Source: Flavobacteriaceae bacterium (GTDB taxonomy: Bacteria > Bacteroidota > Bacteroidia > Flavobacteriales > Flavobacteriaceae). Taken from it: DNA of 64,000 bases. A program made the translations under genes and the position numbers. Location: the NCBI GenBank assembly GCA_016744415.1, contig JADGEL010000002.1, positions 372,001 through 436,000 on the forward strand. The letters run 5' to 3'. Within the stretch, counting starts at the first letter, position 1, and every line of letters begins with the position of its first letter. The notes beneath the pieces are model-generated. The model was not told the DNA's origin and did no database searches. It saw only the letters and a program-made list of their open reading frames with translations. This document shows, piece after piece, positions 25,248-35,485 of the stretch.

Positions 25248-26345
25248 TCAATTTTGAGTTTTTAGGGCTTCATCAACTGATATTTTTTTACCATCTTTAA
25301 AGGCAACAATAAACGCATCACTATATCCTTTCTTCTTTGCTTGTTGATGCAAGTCTTTAACAGTTTCAAAATTAGAAGTTTTACCTAAATAATATTTATA
25401 CGCATTACTCACCCTAACACGTTCAACTCCTTTTAACCCTTTAAAATTGTAGGATTTAGTTACTATTTTTTTTGAGCCTGATGCAATTTGCACTTTAAAA
25501 ACAATATCAGATTTATTCACAGTATTATCAAAAACTACCTCATCATCTATAACAGTATTCATTGTAACCTGACCTAAATATTCTTGAATTCCTGAAGCAA
25601 TTACTTTCGCAAATTTAGATTGTCCTTTTTTAGAATTCATATACGCCCCTTCTGTTTTGTTAGAAAGAAATCCTGTTTCAATCAAAATACTTGGCATGTA
25701 TGTTTGATGCAGCACCACAAAACCAGCTTGCTTAACTTTTCTATCTTTTCGCTTTAAATCATGTGTCATGTTATGCTGAACGATACTCGCCAATTGTAAA
25801 GACTGATCTAAGTATTCTTCTAGCAGCATGGTAATACCAATAAGTGATTCTGGAGAATTTGGGTCAAACCCCTTATAATTTTCTTTATAATTTTCTTCTA
25901 ACAAAACTACTTCATTTTCCTTTTTTGCAACCTCCAAGTTTTGTTTGTTGGCATGCAAACCCAAAACCCACGTTTCTGCACCATAGGCTTGCGACGTATG
26001 AGCATTACAATGTATCGACACAAATAAATCAGCATCTGCTTTGTTAGCAATTGCTCCACGCTCCCACAAATCAACAAAAACATCTGTCTTACGAGTATAG
26101 ATAACATTTATATTTTCTGATTGCTCTAAAATCTTTCCCATCTCTAAAACAATATTTAAGGCAATTTCTTTTTCCTTGTATTTTTTATAACCTACTTTTC
26201 CAGGATCGTGCCCACCATGACCTGCATCTAAAACTACTGTATAGGCTTTATCTTGCCCAAAACTTGAATGTGGAATTGCAATAAAAAAGAAGAAAAATAC
26301 GAAAACCAATACTGCATTCGTTTTGGTATTAAATTTGTTTAACAT
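25248..26345 (-). CDS. N-acetylmuramoyl-L-alanine amidase (AmiC-type)
   Basis: About 365 aa from ATG 26345 (MLNKFNTKTNAVLVFVFFFF); an ATG at 26360 would add five residues. A signal segment ends HSSFGQ. The Amidase_3 domain (about 35-260) has VVLDAGHGGHDPG and FVSIHCNAH with zinc histidines, YKKYKEKEIALNI with the glutamate ligand, and ILIETGFLSN with the catalytic glutamate. A SPOR-like C-terminal region (about 285-355) ends the protein. It hydrolyses peptidoglycan stem peptides during cell separation. It is divergent from lptD and the first gene of the run down to menA. Confidence 0.9.
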   Translation of the reverse strand: MLNKFNTKTNAVLVFVFFFFFIAIPHSSFGQDKAYTVVLDAGHGGHDPGKVGYKKYKEKEIALNIVLEMGKILEQSENINVIYTRKTDVFVDLWERGAIANKADADLFVSIHCNAHTSQAYGAETWVLGLHANKQNLEVAKKENEVVLLEENYKENYKGFDPNSPESLIGITMLLEEYLDQSLQLASIVQHNMTHDLKRKDRKVKQAGFVVLHQTYMPSILIETGFLSNKTEGAYMNSKKGQSKFAKVIASGIQEYLGQVTMNTVIDDEVVFDNTVNKSDIVFKVQIASGSKKIVTKSYNFKGLKGVERVRVSNAYKYYLGKTSNFETVKDLHQQAKKKGYSDAFIVAFKDGKKISVDEALKTQN

Positions 26346-26522
26346 CTGTAAGGTCATCAATATATTTTAATTATTTTTGCCTCAAGTGGCTCAGGATTCT
26401 AAGATTGAATTATTGAGCAAAAAAAGATAAAAATTAACGGTCAAATTTCATCAGCTAAAGTAATAAAAGTTATGAGTTTTTGAACCTTGTTTTTTAGATA
26501 AAACGATAAAGTAATCAAAGCA

Positions 26523-29216
26523 TTGCACAAAAATATACATAAAACACTTTTCTCCTTGTTTCTTTTTAGCTTTGGGATGCTTTCTTTATCTGCACAAGAG
26601 TTTGAACAGCAAAAGACAACAGAGATACCTATTAAGAATACTTCTTTAAAACAAAAGGATAGTATCTCTCATATAGATGAAGAGCTAACACTCCTTAAAC
26701 CTATAGATTCTATTTCTATCGATAGTATTGTAAAACCAAAAAACGCTATTGAAGATGTAATTACACATAATGCAAAAGGTTATATGAAAGAAGATATGGT
26801 CAATAGCATTTTGACGCTTTATGACGAAGCCGAAATAGATTATGGCGATATCAATATAAAAGCAGGTAAAATTATTATCAACCATAAAACAAATGTCATA
26901 ACAGCTTTTGGTATTAAAGATAGCTTGGGTTATGAGCAAAGACCTGTAGTTGTACAAGACGGACAAGAAACTGTTCATGATACTATTAAACTTAATTGGA
27001 AAACTGAACGCTTAATTGCTCACGGAACAGATGCTCAGGACCTGGGTGGATTTATCACTAGCACACGTGTAACTAAAAAAGTAAATGACTCTACCATTTA
27101 TATTCGAGATGTTATTTTAACGACATCAAAAAAAGAAATTCCTGATTATCACATCCTCATTAAAAAAGGGAAAATGGTTCCTAATCAAAAAATTGTTGCC
27201 GGCATGTCTCAGATGTATATTGCCGAAGTACCAACACCAATAATTTTACCATTTGCTTATTTTCCGTTAACAAAAGGACGTTCATCTGGAATTATTTTAC
27301 CATCATACGGTACATCTCGCGAGCAAGGTTTCTTCCTGCAAAATGGTGGTTATTATATGGCCATTAGCGATTATTTTGATTTAACCATTACTGGAGACAT
27401 CTATACTAACAGTAGTTGGGCTTTAGGTGTTCAAAGTAATTATGTTGTACGGTATAAATTTAATGGTAGCTTTAATATCCGTTATGAAAATTTATATACC
27501 AGCTTAAGAGGATTTGATGATTATAGTAGAGCATCTAACTACAATATTAGATGGAGTCACAGTCAGGATGCAAAAGCAAATCCAAATGCGCGATTTAGCG
27601 CTTCGGTTAATGTAGGATCTAGCCAATATTATAGGCAATCATTGAATGAGTATAATAGCAATTCGTTTTTAAATAATACGTTTAGCTCTTCCATTTCATA
27701 CCAAAAAACATTTGTAGGCACTCCTTTTAATATGTCTGCTACTGCTACACACACACAAAACACAAATACAGAAAGCATCACAATGTCGCTACCATCTGTA
27801 CAACTAAGCATGGATAGAATTTATCCTTTTGCTCCAAAAACAGGTAGTAAGAAAAATGCATTACAAAATATTGGTGTTGTATATAATTTATCCGGAGATT
27901 ATCGTATTAACACAAATGAAGAAAATTTCTTTAAAAGTGAAATGTTTGAAGATGCCGAAACTGGAGTTCGGCAAAATGTTGCTTTGAGTACCAGTACAAA
28001 AATTGCAAAACATTTTACACTTTCACCAAGTGCCAATTATAAAGAGATTTGGTATTTTGACCGAATTAAAAAAGAGTATGAGGTAGCAACAGACTCTATA
28101 ATTACAGATACCATTAAAGGATTTAATTCTTTTAGAGAATATAGTGCAAGTCTTTCTTTATCTACCACGCTCTATGGAGATTTGGCCTTTAAAAAAGGAA
28201 AAATAGAAGCAATTAGACATACATTAAGACCTAGTATTTCTTACAGCTATAGACCTGATTTTGGGTTTTATTATGAAGATGTTCAACAAAGTGTTGATCC
28301 AACAGATTTAGAAACATACTCTCCTTATGCTAATGGTATTTATGGCAATCCAACAAACGGACTTACAAATAGTGTCGGTCTTTCTATTGCTAACACTTTA
28401 GAAGCAAAAGTAAAGCCAAAAGACTCTACAGAAACTGAATCTAAAAAGGTACAATTACTAAGTAATTTTAATATAAATACTTCTTATAACATGGCAGCGG
28501 ATTCCTTAAAATGGAGTCCAACAAGTTTAACTGCGGGTACCAATCTTTTTAAAAATAAAATGGGTATAAACCTACGTGCCACACTAGACCCTTATGCTAT
28601 TGATGTAAATGGTCGTAAAATAGATAAGCTAAATATAAATAATGGTGGAAGCCTTTTTAGACTAACAAGCGCAGGATTGACTATGAACTATTCCATCACT
28701 AACAAAACTTTTGAAAAAGGGGATGATAAAGACACCAAATCTAGAGATACATATAACAATAACGATGCAACTAATTCTGATGGTATTTTTGGAGAAGATA
28801 TGAGAGCTACAAATGAAAATGATTTTGAAGGTAATGAAGATGGCAAAGGAGATGTAAAGACTAGTAAACTATATCGATCTAGTATTCCTTGGACAATGCG
28901 TTTGGCATATTCAATGAATTATAATAATTCGGCAAGACAAGAAGATATAACATCACACTCTATTATGTTTTCTGGAGATGTTGAGTTAACACCAAAATGG
29001 AAAGTTGGCTTTAGCTCTGGTTTCGATTTAAAAGACACAGGGTTTACTTATACACAACTACGATTTGCAAGAGATTTGGATAGTTGGCGTATGAGTTTTA
29101 ACTGGGTTCCATTTGGGCCTAGATCTACTTATAACTTTTATATAGGTATAAAATCTGGTATGCTAAGTGATGTTAAATACGACCAGCGACAACAACCAGA
29201 TAGAAGATTATTTTAG
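26523..29216 (+). CDS. lptD: LPS-assembly outer membrane protein LptD (OstA)
   Basis: 897 aa. It inserts lipopolysaccharide into the outer leaflet. The signal peptide ends SLSAQ; an OstA-like beta-jellyroll (about 90-220, with GDINIKAGKIIINHKTNVITAFG) is followed by a large C-terminal barrel (SRSIPWTMRLAYSMNYN, GVPFGPRSTYNFYIG-like strands). The start is a TTG at 26523: an in-frame stop lies at 26499 and no ATG or GTG occurs between, while the signal peptide begins immediately after. It is divergent from the amidase gene. Confidence 0.85.
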   Translation: MHKNIHKTLFSLFLFSFGMLSLSAQEFEQQKTTEIPIKNTSLKQKDSISHIDEELTLLKPIDSISIDSIVKPKNAIEDVITHNAKGYMKEDMVNSILTLYDEAEIDYGDINIKAGKIIINHKTNVITAFGIKDSLGYEQRPVVVQDGQETVHDTIKLNWKTERLIAHGTDAQDLGGFITSTRVTKKVNDSTIYIRDVILTTSKKEIPDYHILIKKGKMVPNQKIVAGMSQMYIAEVPTPIILPFAYFPLTKGRSSGIILPSYGTSREQGFFLQNGGYYMAISDYFDLTITGDIYTNSSWALGVQSNYVVRYKFNGSFNIRYENLYTSLRGFDDYSRASNYNIRWSHSQDAKANPNARFSASVNVGSSQYYRQSLNEYNSNSFLNNTFSSSISYQKTFVGTPFNMSATATHTQNTNTESITMSLPSVQLSMDRIYPFAPKTGSKKNALQNIGVVYNLSGDYRINTNEENFFKSEMFEDAETGVRQNVALSTSTKIAKHFTLSPSANYKEIWYFDRIKKEYEVATDSIITDTIKGFNSFREYSASLSLSTTLYGDLAFKKGKIEAIRHTLRPSISYSYRPDFGFYYEDVQQSVDPTDLETYSPYANGIYGNPTNGLTNSVGLSIANTLEAKVKPKDSTETESKKVQLLSNFNINTSYNMAADSLKWSPTSLTAGTNLFKNKMGINLRATLDPYAIDVNGRKIDKLNINNGGSLFRLTSAGLTMNYSITNKTFEKGDDKDTKSRDTYNNNDATNSDGIFGEDMRATNENDFEGNEDGKGDVKTSKLYRSSIPWTMRLAYSMNYNNSARQEDITSHSIMFSGDVELTPKWKVGFSSGFDLKDTGFTYTQLRFARDLDSWRMSFNWVPFGPRSTYNFYIGIKSGMLSDVKYDQRQQPDRRLF

Positions 29217-29338
29217 AAATTTACAACTACCATTATTATAAATTCATATAAATTTCGTGGTAATCTCTTTTAGATATTGATATTGCTTCACTAGGTTTAC
29301 AAAGACCTAGAAAATTTGAATATTAAAAACTTACTAAC

Positions 29339-29719
29339 ATGAAAAAAATAATCAATACACCAAATGCTCCTGCTCCAATTGGGCCATACAATCAAGCCAT
29401 CTTAGTTAACGGCACCTTATACACTTCTGGTCAAATTGCAATTAATCCAAAAAATAATGAATTAGTCTTAGATTCTATTGCTAAAGAAACCACACAAGTA
29501 ATGGAAAACTTAAAAGCAGTTTTGATTGCTGCCAACATGAAATTTAAAGATGTAGTTAAAACCTCTATTTTTATTGCTGACATGAATGACTTCACAGAAA
29601 TTAACAAAATATATGCTACTTATTTTGATGTCGAAACTGCACCGGCTCGTGAAACTGTTGAAGTCGCTAATTTACCTAAGTTTGTAAATGTTGAGATTTC
29701 TGCTATTGCAATAAAATAA
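29339..29719 (+). CDS. ridA: RidA-family reactive intermediate deaminase
   Basis: 126 aa, full length for the YjgF/YER057c/UK114 family. It hydrolyses enamine/imine intermediates released by PLP enzymes. Signatures are APAPIGPYNQAI at the N-terminus, YTSGQIAINP, KTSIFIADMNDF and the substrate-binding arginine in ETAPARETVEVANLP. It is a single gene, followed by a palindromic intergenic repeat. Confidence 0.95.
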   Translation: MKKIINTPNAPAPIGPYNQAILVNGTLYTSGQIAINPKNNELVLDSIAKETTQVMENLKAVLIAANMKFKDVVKTSIFIADMNDFTEINKIYATYFDVETAPARETVEVANLPKFVNVEISAIAIK

Positions 29720-29730
29720 ATGTTATGCTC

Positions 29731-29834
29731 ATCATCGCGAGGATGAAGCATGAATTACGTGGCGATCTGTATAACTATAGTAACATTCATTATGGGATTG
29801 CCACAATAAATTTTCAATTTACTTCGCAAAGACG
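29731..29834. repeat. REP-like palindromic intergenic element
   Basis: The ends ATCATCGCGAGGATGAAG and ACTTCGCAAAGACG are imperfect inverted copies, and inside them GTGGCGATCTG pairs with GGGATTGCCAC. This is the form of the CGTCATTGCGAGG...GCAATCT repeats dispersed in many Bacteroidota genomes; a second member lies at 60268-60345. Confidence 0.65.
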
Positions 29835-29893
29835 TATTTATATTTACCCTTCTATTTTTTAATGTAATTTATCAGGAAAATGAAACTAGATAT

Positions 29894-32800
29894 TTAATCA
29901 GAATTAGTACTGAAATTTACAGCTGATTTTTTTGGTTTTACTAAAGTTGAATCTTTCTTAACCTCAACAGAATCCTTTTCCTCTTTTTTCTTTTTAAGCC
30001 CTAACTTTTCTAATAACTCACCCCCATTTTCAAAATCAAATTGATAGGTTAAACCAACTCCTTGGGTATACCCTTCTTCCTCTTCAGTATATTGAATTTC
30101 ATTTTGTCTATTAAAAATTGTAGACCTTAAAGTTCCTTCTTTATTCAATAAAAACTCAACACTTGCCTCACCAACCAGCGTGGTTTGCTTACTAGAACCA
30201 ACCGGTACTCCAACAGATCCATCGACATAAATACGGTCATTAATTTTAGTTTTTACCGAAATATCTACTTGATCACTTGTGTTTAATTCTTCTATATCAG
30301 ATTGGTTGGATGCAGATCTATAATCAACTGCCAATTTAAAATTATCATTACCAGAGCTAATCAATCCTGAAATTGCGCTTGACAAAATTTGGTAAGCAGT
30401 ATCTTCACCAATGCCTTTACCATTTTGAAATAAACTTGCTTGATCATTATAAAAATTCCCAAACAATAAAAGGTTTCCAAAATGCATAAGCATATCATCA
30501 TTCTGATTTATTTTAAACTCCAATTCTGATTTTACATCAGAGTCTGCATCGGGTAATAATACCTCAAACTCAATATCTGACGAATACAACTCACCAGTAA
30601 ATCTTGCTACTAGATCAACTGCAATATCCCTATTGGTATATACACTTTCTAAAACCACTTTTGGGTTTGCATAAACACGATACAAAGTTTCTATATTGAT
30701 CTCTGCAGTATATGGATTTCCATTCCACGATATCGATCCTCCTTTTGCAGCAACAAACTTTTTGTTTGCAATACCTGCAAAACTAAAATTATAGAGCCCA
30801 TTATCAATAATAAAATCGCCATACATATTAAATTTTCCGTTGGTATCTAACTCTATTTGTAAATCTCCTGTTCCGCTACCTTTTAAAGAACTTCCAGTTG
30901 CCTTGTCCATAATCATCTCTATAACCGCATCTTTGGTAACTTGAAGATTAAAATTGATTGCCAAACCTTTAAACTTATCCAATAAAATTTCGTTTGGAAG
31001 TTTAACATCTACAATTTCTTCATTACCAGAAATAAATGTTACTAGTTTCGAATTACTAATTGTTTTAATGTCGCTTAACGGAATTACAAAATAAGTTCCT
31101 TTGTTAGTTTTCCCATCTACATCAATAGTTAAATTATCTGTAAGTCCGTGAATTTTGGCACTACCATTTATAAATGCATCGCCATAATACAATTCTTCTT
31201 CTGACTCTTCGGTATTTAAAACCAATAGGTTTTGAGTAATTAAATTCAAGTCTAATTTCCATTCAGCAAAATTAGTATGCGATATAGTTCCATTTAATTC
31301 GCCTTTTGTTCCTTCTTTAATATCTCGTAAAGAAATATCTACAAGTTCAAAAGTTTGATTGTGTAATTTTACAACTGTAGTTCCTTCAAAATCATAATCA
31401 ACGTTTAGGTAAGGAAGTGCCACACCAGCTTCATCTATGCTTAATTCACCAGTCATGGTTGGGTTCTCTAACAAACCAGATAGTGTAGCTTTACCATAAA
31501 CATAACCTCGCATATTGGTAAAGTTCTCATCTCCAATCGGACTTAATATATCTAATTTTAATTTTTCAAAGTCAATATTCATACCAATAGTAGGCCTTTC
31601 AGGTATAAAATCTACAACTCCGTAAGCTAGTAAACTTGTATCTCCATTTTCTTTTATAGATACATCAACATCAAAACGCTGAACCGAGTTTTGTCCTTGA
31701 ATACCTAACTTTAAATCACCCTGATAAGATTCGTTTACAAAAAAATCTTCAATTGTAATATTTGCTAATGGGATAACATCATTTTGACTTTGATTGTATT
31801 TAAGTTCTCCATTAATAAGTCCTGCAAAATTCCAATCTTCTATATCGGGTGTTATACCTGCCAAATCAACATTTTCAAAAGTTACGTTTATATTTTTTTC
31901 ATCGGCACCAAATGTGGTCCCAAAAAATTTGATTTTTTGCACTCCAGAAACCATGTCAAAATCTTGAATTTCAAAAGCTGAAAAATTGCTTTCAAAAACA
32001 ACTTTGTTCTTTTTGTTTTCTTCTGGATTTAAATACCAATTCTTATTTTTATAATTAATATTTGATTTTTGAATACCTACAACCGATTTATTGTTTTCAT
32101 CAATAGTATGATAGAACCCTAAGTTAAAAGCTTCTGTTTTATCAACACCTCCAAAAAATTGTGTCCTAAAATACAAGGTGTCATTCAAGGTTATATTTAC
32201 TAACTCAAGGTCAGACAACTCGTAATTTTTCATCGCAATATGTTCAATACTCAATTGGGTATTAAATAAAGGATTTTGGTTGTCAACTTGCAATCTGATA
32301 CTATCTATTTTTGTACCATAAGCGTTGATACTTGGCGAGCGTAAAGTTAACTCAAGTGCATCTGTATCAGCATTCAAAGATCCTTTGATATAAGTATTGG
32401 GGTCAATGGTTACTTCAGGAAATAGTATTTCAACAATTTTATCGTCAATATCAAAAATAAAATCTAAATACTGCCCCTTACCAACACTATTTGGATGGTA
32501 ATTGGTGTAAATACTTCCAATTCCATTTTGAGCTATTTTACCCAAGTCATTAAATTTAAATACGCCTTCAATCTTTCCGTTAATGATGTCTGGAGAATTC
32601 AGTGTAATTGTTCTAACCTTACCTTTAAAGGATGAAGTAATATCAAAATCTTTAAAAAAGTAAAGGTCATTTTGATTGGTATACGATGCTTGAGTTATAT
32701 GAATACTACCCGCTAAATCCTCAACCGTATTCCCTTTAAAATTGATACCAATATCTCCTTTTAAAACTGATATTGAATCGTGCTTAAATAAATTGAGTTT

Positions 32801-34264
32801 GTTAAAATCTACATAATCAATAATAGCGTCAAAATTGAATTCATACACCTCAGAAGATAAATCAGCTAAACCAACAAAATCTAATCTTAGGTTTGGGTCA
32901 TTGGCAAATAATTTACCATTAAATTTCTTGTTTTCTAGCTCCCCAAAGATGTCAATATTTTGATAAGTGTATTCTTTATATTGATGCTTTGAAATTTTTC
33001 CATCCACAATAACACTCATGTTTTCTATAGTAAAACCTTTACCATCAACATCTGCATCAATCGAAAATTTACCAACCAATGAATCTTTCATAATCTTACC
33101 CAGCTCAAAATCAATCACTTTTACATGTCCAATATATGATGCTTCATCAATATTATCAATATTTGTCAATTCAATATCTGTAATTGCCGAACCTAAATCA
33201 GAATTCATTTGTACTTGAGCATCAATCATATCAGTAGTAATGAACGCATTTCCTGAAATTTCGAATCTGCCAAAATCTTTTACAATTGTTGGCAAAGACT
33301 TCTCTAAAATATTTGGTAAAAACCCTTTGAGTTGATAATAATCTGAAACAAAACTTGACAAACTCGCATCAACCGAAAAACCTTTGTCTGTATCAAACGA
33401 ATTTATTACATGAAAATCACCGTTGACAATTAAATTAGAATCTGATGCTAATTGCATTCGTTTTGCCGTAAAATTATTTAGAGTTCCATCGAGTTGTGTA
33501 GAAAAGTGTATGACATCCTCTTCACCAAACTCACCATAAAATTTATTTAAATCGCCCAGTGAAATATCTGCTTTATGAATGGCTGCTTCAAACTTTACTG
33601 TATTGTTAAAATCTGCAAAAGAACCATTTCTAAAAAAAGTAATATCTGCCTTAACATCTGATGTGTTGGATTCTAAAGTTGTATTCAACAACTTCATTTC
33701 TTTTCTAGTATAAGAAAAATCAGTTGTTAAATTTTGCACTTCAATTTGATGATCATCAATAAAATGAAGTTTTCTGATGTCTCCAGAAAAATTTGGACCA
33801 TCTACCAATAAATTATAAACCTGTCCCTGAACCTCTTTAAAAGTAACTGGTTTATCATCTTCGTTTTCATCTCTCACCTCAAAATAAGCATCACTTAAAT
33901 TTACCAAAGTTGAGGTTAACATAAAAGTAGAAGGAACCGTATCTTTCTCTTTACCATCAAAACTATCAACAAAAACACTGAATGCATCATCTGCTTCACC
34001 TTTATATGTTTTTATTATAAAATAAACGCCCTCTAATTCAATTTCGCCAAACTCTAATTTGTTATTTAAAATACTGCCATAGCTAAAAATAGAAGTTTCT
34101 AAGCTTTTTACATTAATCATTGAATCTAAATGATGATCTTTAATTTCAATGTCTTTTAGCTCTACCCTTCCTAAAAATGACAAATCTATTTTATCGACAA
34201 CAATATGTGTGTCAAAATCTTTGTTTAATAAATCAGTAGCCATAGATCCTAATTTGGTTTGCAC
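29894..34264 (-). CDS. TamB-like translocation/assembly protein (DUF490)
   Basis: 1456 aa from a GTG at 34264. It is an almost all-beta, AsmA/TamB-like protein with the DUF490 C-terminal domain (about 1000-1420, with NRDIAVDLVARFTGELYSS and GVPVGSSKQTTLVGEASVEF) and a lysine-rich tail. TamB-type proteins bridge the periplasm for phospholipid or outer-membrane-protein transport. The inner-membrane anchor expected at the N-terminus is encoded in the same frame upstream of the GTG (FRFLRLIVILLVLLSITLS), so the true start is upstream of 34264 and no later than the stop codon at 34373-34375. No ATG, GTG or TTG exists in that extension. It is divergent from tsaD. Confidence 0.85.
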   Translation of the reverse strand: MQTKLGSMATDLLNKDFDTHIVVDKIDLSFLGRVELKDIEIKDHHLDSMINVKSLETSIFSYGSILNNKLEFGEIELEGVYFIIKTYKGEADDAFSVFVDSFDGKEKDTVPSTFMLTSTLVNLSDAYFEVRDENEDDKPVTFKEVQGQVYNLLVDGPNFSGDIRKLHFIDDHQIEVQNLTTDFSYTRKEMKLLNTTLESNTSDVKADITFFRNGSFADFNNTVKFEAAIHKADISLGDLNKFYGEFGEEDVIHFSTQLDGTLNNFTAKRMQLASDSNLIVNGDFHVINSFDTDKGFSVDASLSSFVSDYYQLKGFLPNILEKSLPTIVKDFGRFEISGNAFITTDMIDAQVQMNSDLGSAITDIELTNIDNIDEASYIGHVKVIDFELGKIMKDSLVGKFSIDADVDGKGFTIENMSVIVDGKISKHQYKEYTYQNIDIFGELENKKFNGKLFANDPNLRLDFVGLADLSSEVYEFNFDAIIDYVDFNKLNLFKHDSISVLKGDIGINFKGNTVEDLAGSIHITQASYTNQNDLYFFKDFDITSSFKGKVRTITLNSPDIINGKIEGVFKFNDLGKIAQNGIGSIYTNYHPNSVGKGQYLDFIFDIDDKIVEILFPEVTIDPNTYIKGSLNADTDALELTLRSPSINAYGTKIDSIRLQVDNQNPLFNTQLSIEHIAMKNYELSDLELVNITLNDTLYFRTQFFGGVDKTEAFNLGFYHTIDENNKSVVGIQKSNINYKNKNWYLNPEENKKNKVVFESNFSAFEIQDFDMVSGVQKIKFFGTTFGADEKNINVTFENVDLAGITPDIEDWNFAGLINGELKYNQSQNDVIPLANITIEDFFVNESYQGDLKLGIQGQNSVQRFDVDVSIKENGDTSLLAYGVVDFIPERPTIGMNIDFEKLKLDILSPIGDENFTNMRGYVYGKATLSGLLENPTMTGELSIDEAGVALPYLNVDYDFEGTTVVKLHNQTFELVDISLRDIKEGTKGELNGTISHTNFAEWKLDLNLITQNLLVLNTEESEEELYYGDAFINGSAKIHGLTDNLTIDVDGKTNKGTYFVIPLSDIKTISNSKLVTFISGNEEIVDVKLPNEILLDKFKGLAINFNLQVTKDAVIEMIMDKATGSSLKGSGTGDLQIELDTNGKFNMYGDFIIDNGLYNFSFAGIANKKFVAAKGGSISWNGNPYTAEINIETLYRVYANPKVVLESVYTNRDIAVDLVARFTGELYSSDIEFEVLLPDADSDVKSELEFKINQNDDMLMHFGNLLLFGNFYNDQASLFQNGKGIGEDTAYQILSSAISGLISSGNDNFKLAVDYRSASNQSDIEELNTSDQVDISVKTKINDRIYVDGSVGVPVGSSKQTTLVGEASVEFLLNKEGTLRSTIFNRQNEIQYTEEEEGYTQGVGLTYQFDFENGGELLEKLGLKKKKEEKDSVEVKKDSTLVKPKKSAVNFSTNSD

Positions 34265-34360
34265 CGCAGGAATGGATAATGTAATTGAAAGTAATACCAG
34301 CAGTATTACGATTAATCGTAAGAATCGAAATACTATTTTTTTAAATCGTTTGATAAGCCT

Positions 34361-34368
34361 TAACTTTG
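34361..34368 (+). promoter_or_regulatory. -7 element of tsaD promoter
   Basis: TAACTTTG matches the Bacteroidota -7 consensus TAnnTTTG, 38 bases before the tsaD ATG. No good -33 TTG is seen at the right distance. Confidence 0.45.
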
Positions 34369-34406
34369 CATTTTATATGGCAATTTTCATACCTTATTTT
34401 TTTTAA

Positions 34407-35435
34407 ATGAACTCTGAACCAATATATATTTTAGGAATCGAATCGTCTTGTGACGATACAAGTGCTGCTGTTTTATGCAACGGAAAAGTATTGTCTAATG
34501 TTGTGGCAAATCAAGAAATTCACACAACCTATGGTGGTGTGGTTCCAGAATTGGCTTCACGGGCACATCAACAAAATATCATTCCAGTAGTTCAGCAGGC
34601 AATCCAAAAAGCAAATATCGACAAAAATCAGTTAAATGCCATAGCTTTTACTCGCGGACCTGGATTAATGGGTTCATTGTTAGTAGGCACCTCATTTGCC
34701 AAGTCTTTTGCCATGGGTTTAAACATTCCTCTCATTGGTGTAAATCACATGCAAGCACATATTTTGGCTCATTTTATTGATGATAAAAATCACAAGAAAC
34801 CTCCCTTTCCTTTTTTGTGTTTAACCATTAGTGGTGGTCATACACAAATTGTAAAAGTAAATAACTATTTTGAAATGATGGTTCTTGGAGAAACTTTAGA
34901 TGATGCCGTTGGCGAAGCCTTTGACAAGTCTGCAAAAATTTTAGGGCTTCCATATCCTGGCGGACCGCTGATTGATAAATATGCGCAATTGGGAAATCCA
35001 AAAGCATATCAATTCACCAAACCTAGAGTGGGTAAATTAGAGTTTAGCTTTAGTGGGTTAAAAACAGGCATACTACGTTTTATACAAAAAAACGTAAAAG
35101 AAAACCCTGGTTTTATCAAAGAAAATCAATATGATATTTGCGCTTCTATTCAGCATACGATTGTTGAGATTTTAATGGATAAATTAAAAAACGCTGTAAA
35201 ACAAACTGGAATAAATCATATTGCAATTGCAGGTGGTGTCAGTGCCAATTCTGAAATACGAAAAGTATTGAAAGAGGCTGAATCTAAATTTGTGTGGACT
35301 ACCTACATTCCAAAATTTGAATATACTACAGACAATGCTGCTATGATTGGAATAAGTGGCTACTTGGCTTATCTACAAAATAAATTTTCGGCAATTGATA
35401 CCATTGCAACTGCACGATTAAAAGTTACAGAATAA
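34407..35435 (+). CDS. tsaD: tRNA N6-adenosine threonylcarbamoyltransferase
   Basis: 342 aa Kae1/TsaD/YgjD ASKHA-fold ATPase. It transfers threonylcarbamoyl to A37 of ANN-decoding tRNAs, with TsaB/TsaE. Features are ILGIESSCDDTSAAV at the N-terminus, the metal-binding HMQAHILAH (HxxxH), SGGHTQIV, GEAFDKSAKILGLPYPGGP, and the C-terminal AIAGGVSANSEIR and TDNAAMIG. It is a single gene with its own terminator at 35439-35464. Confidence 0.97.
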   Translation: MNSEPIYILGIESSCDDTSAAVLCNGKVLSNVVANQEIHTTYGGVVPELASRAHQQNIIPVVQQAIQKANIDKNQLNAIAFTRGPGLMGSLLVGTSFAKSFAMGLNIPLIGVNHMQAHILAHFIDDKNHKKPPFPFLCLTISGGHTQIVKVNNYFEMMVLGETLDDAVGEAFDKSAKILGLPYPGGPLIDKYAQLGNPKAYQFTKPRVGKLEFSFSGLKTGILRFIQKNVKENPGFIKENQYDICASIQHTIVEILMDKLKNAVKQTGINHIAIAGGVSANSEIRKVLKEAESKFVWTTYIPKFEYTTDNAAMIGISGYLAYLQNKFSAIDTIATARLKVTE

Positions 35436-35438
35436 AAT

Positions 35439-35464
35439 AAACGCCTTGATTTATCAAGGCGTTT
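35439..35464. terminator. Bidirectional terminator between tsaD and the coiled-coil gene
   Basis: A perfect 10-bp stem, AAACGCCTTG with CAAGGCGTTT, around a 6-base loop, located just after the tsaD stop and 21 bases after the end of the minus-strand gene at 35486. Confidence 0.88.
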
Positions 35465-35485
35465 TACTTTTACTTTTGTAATTAT

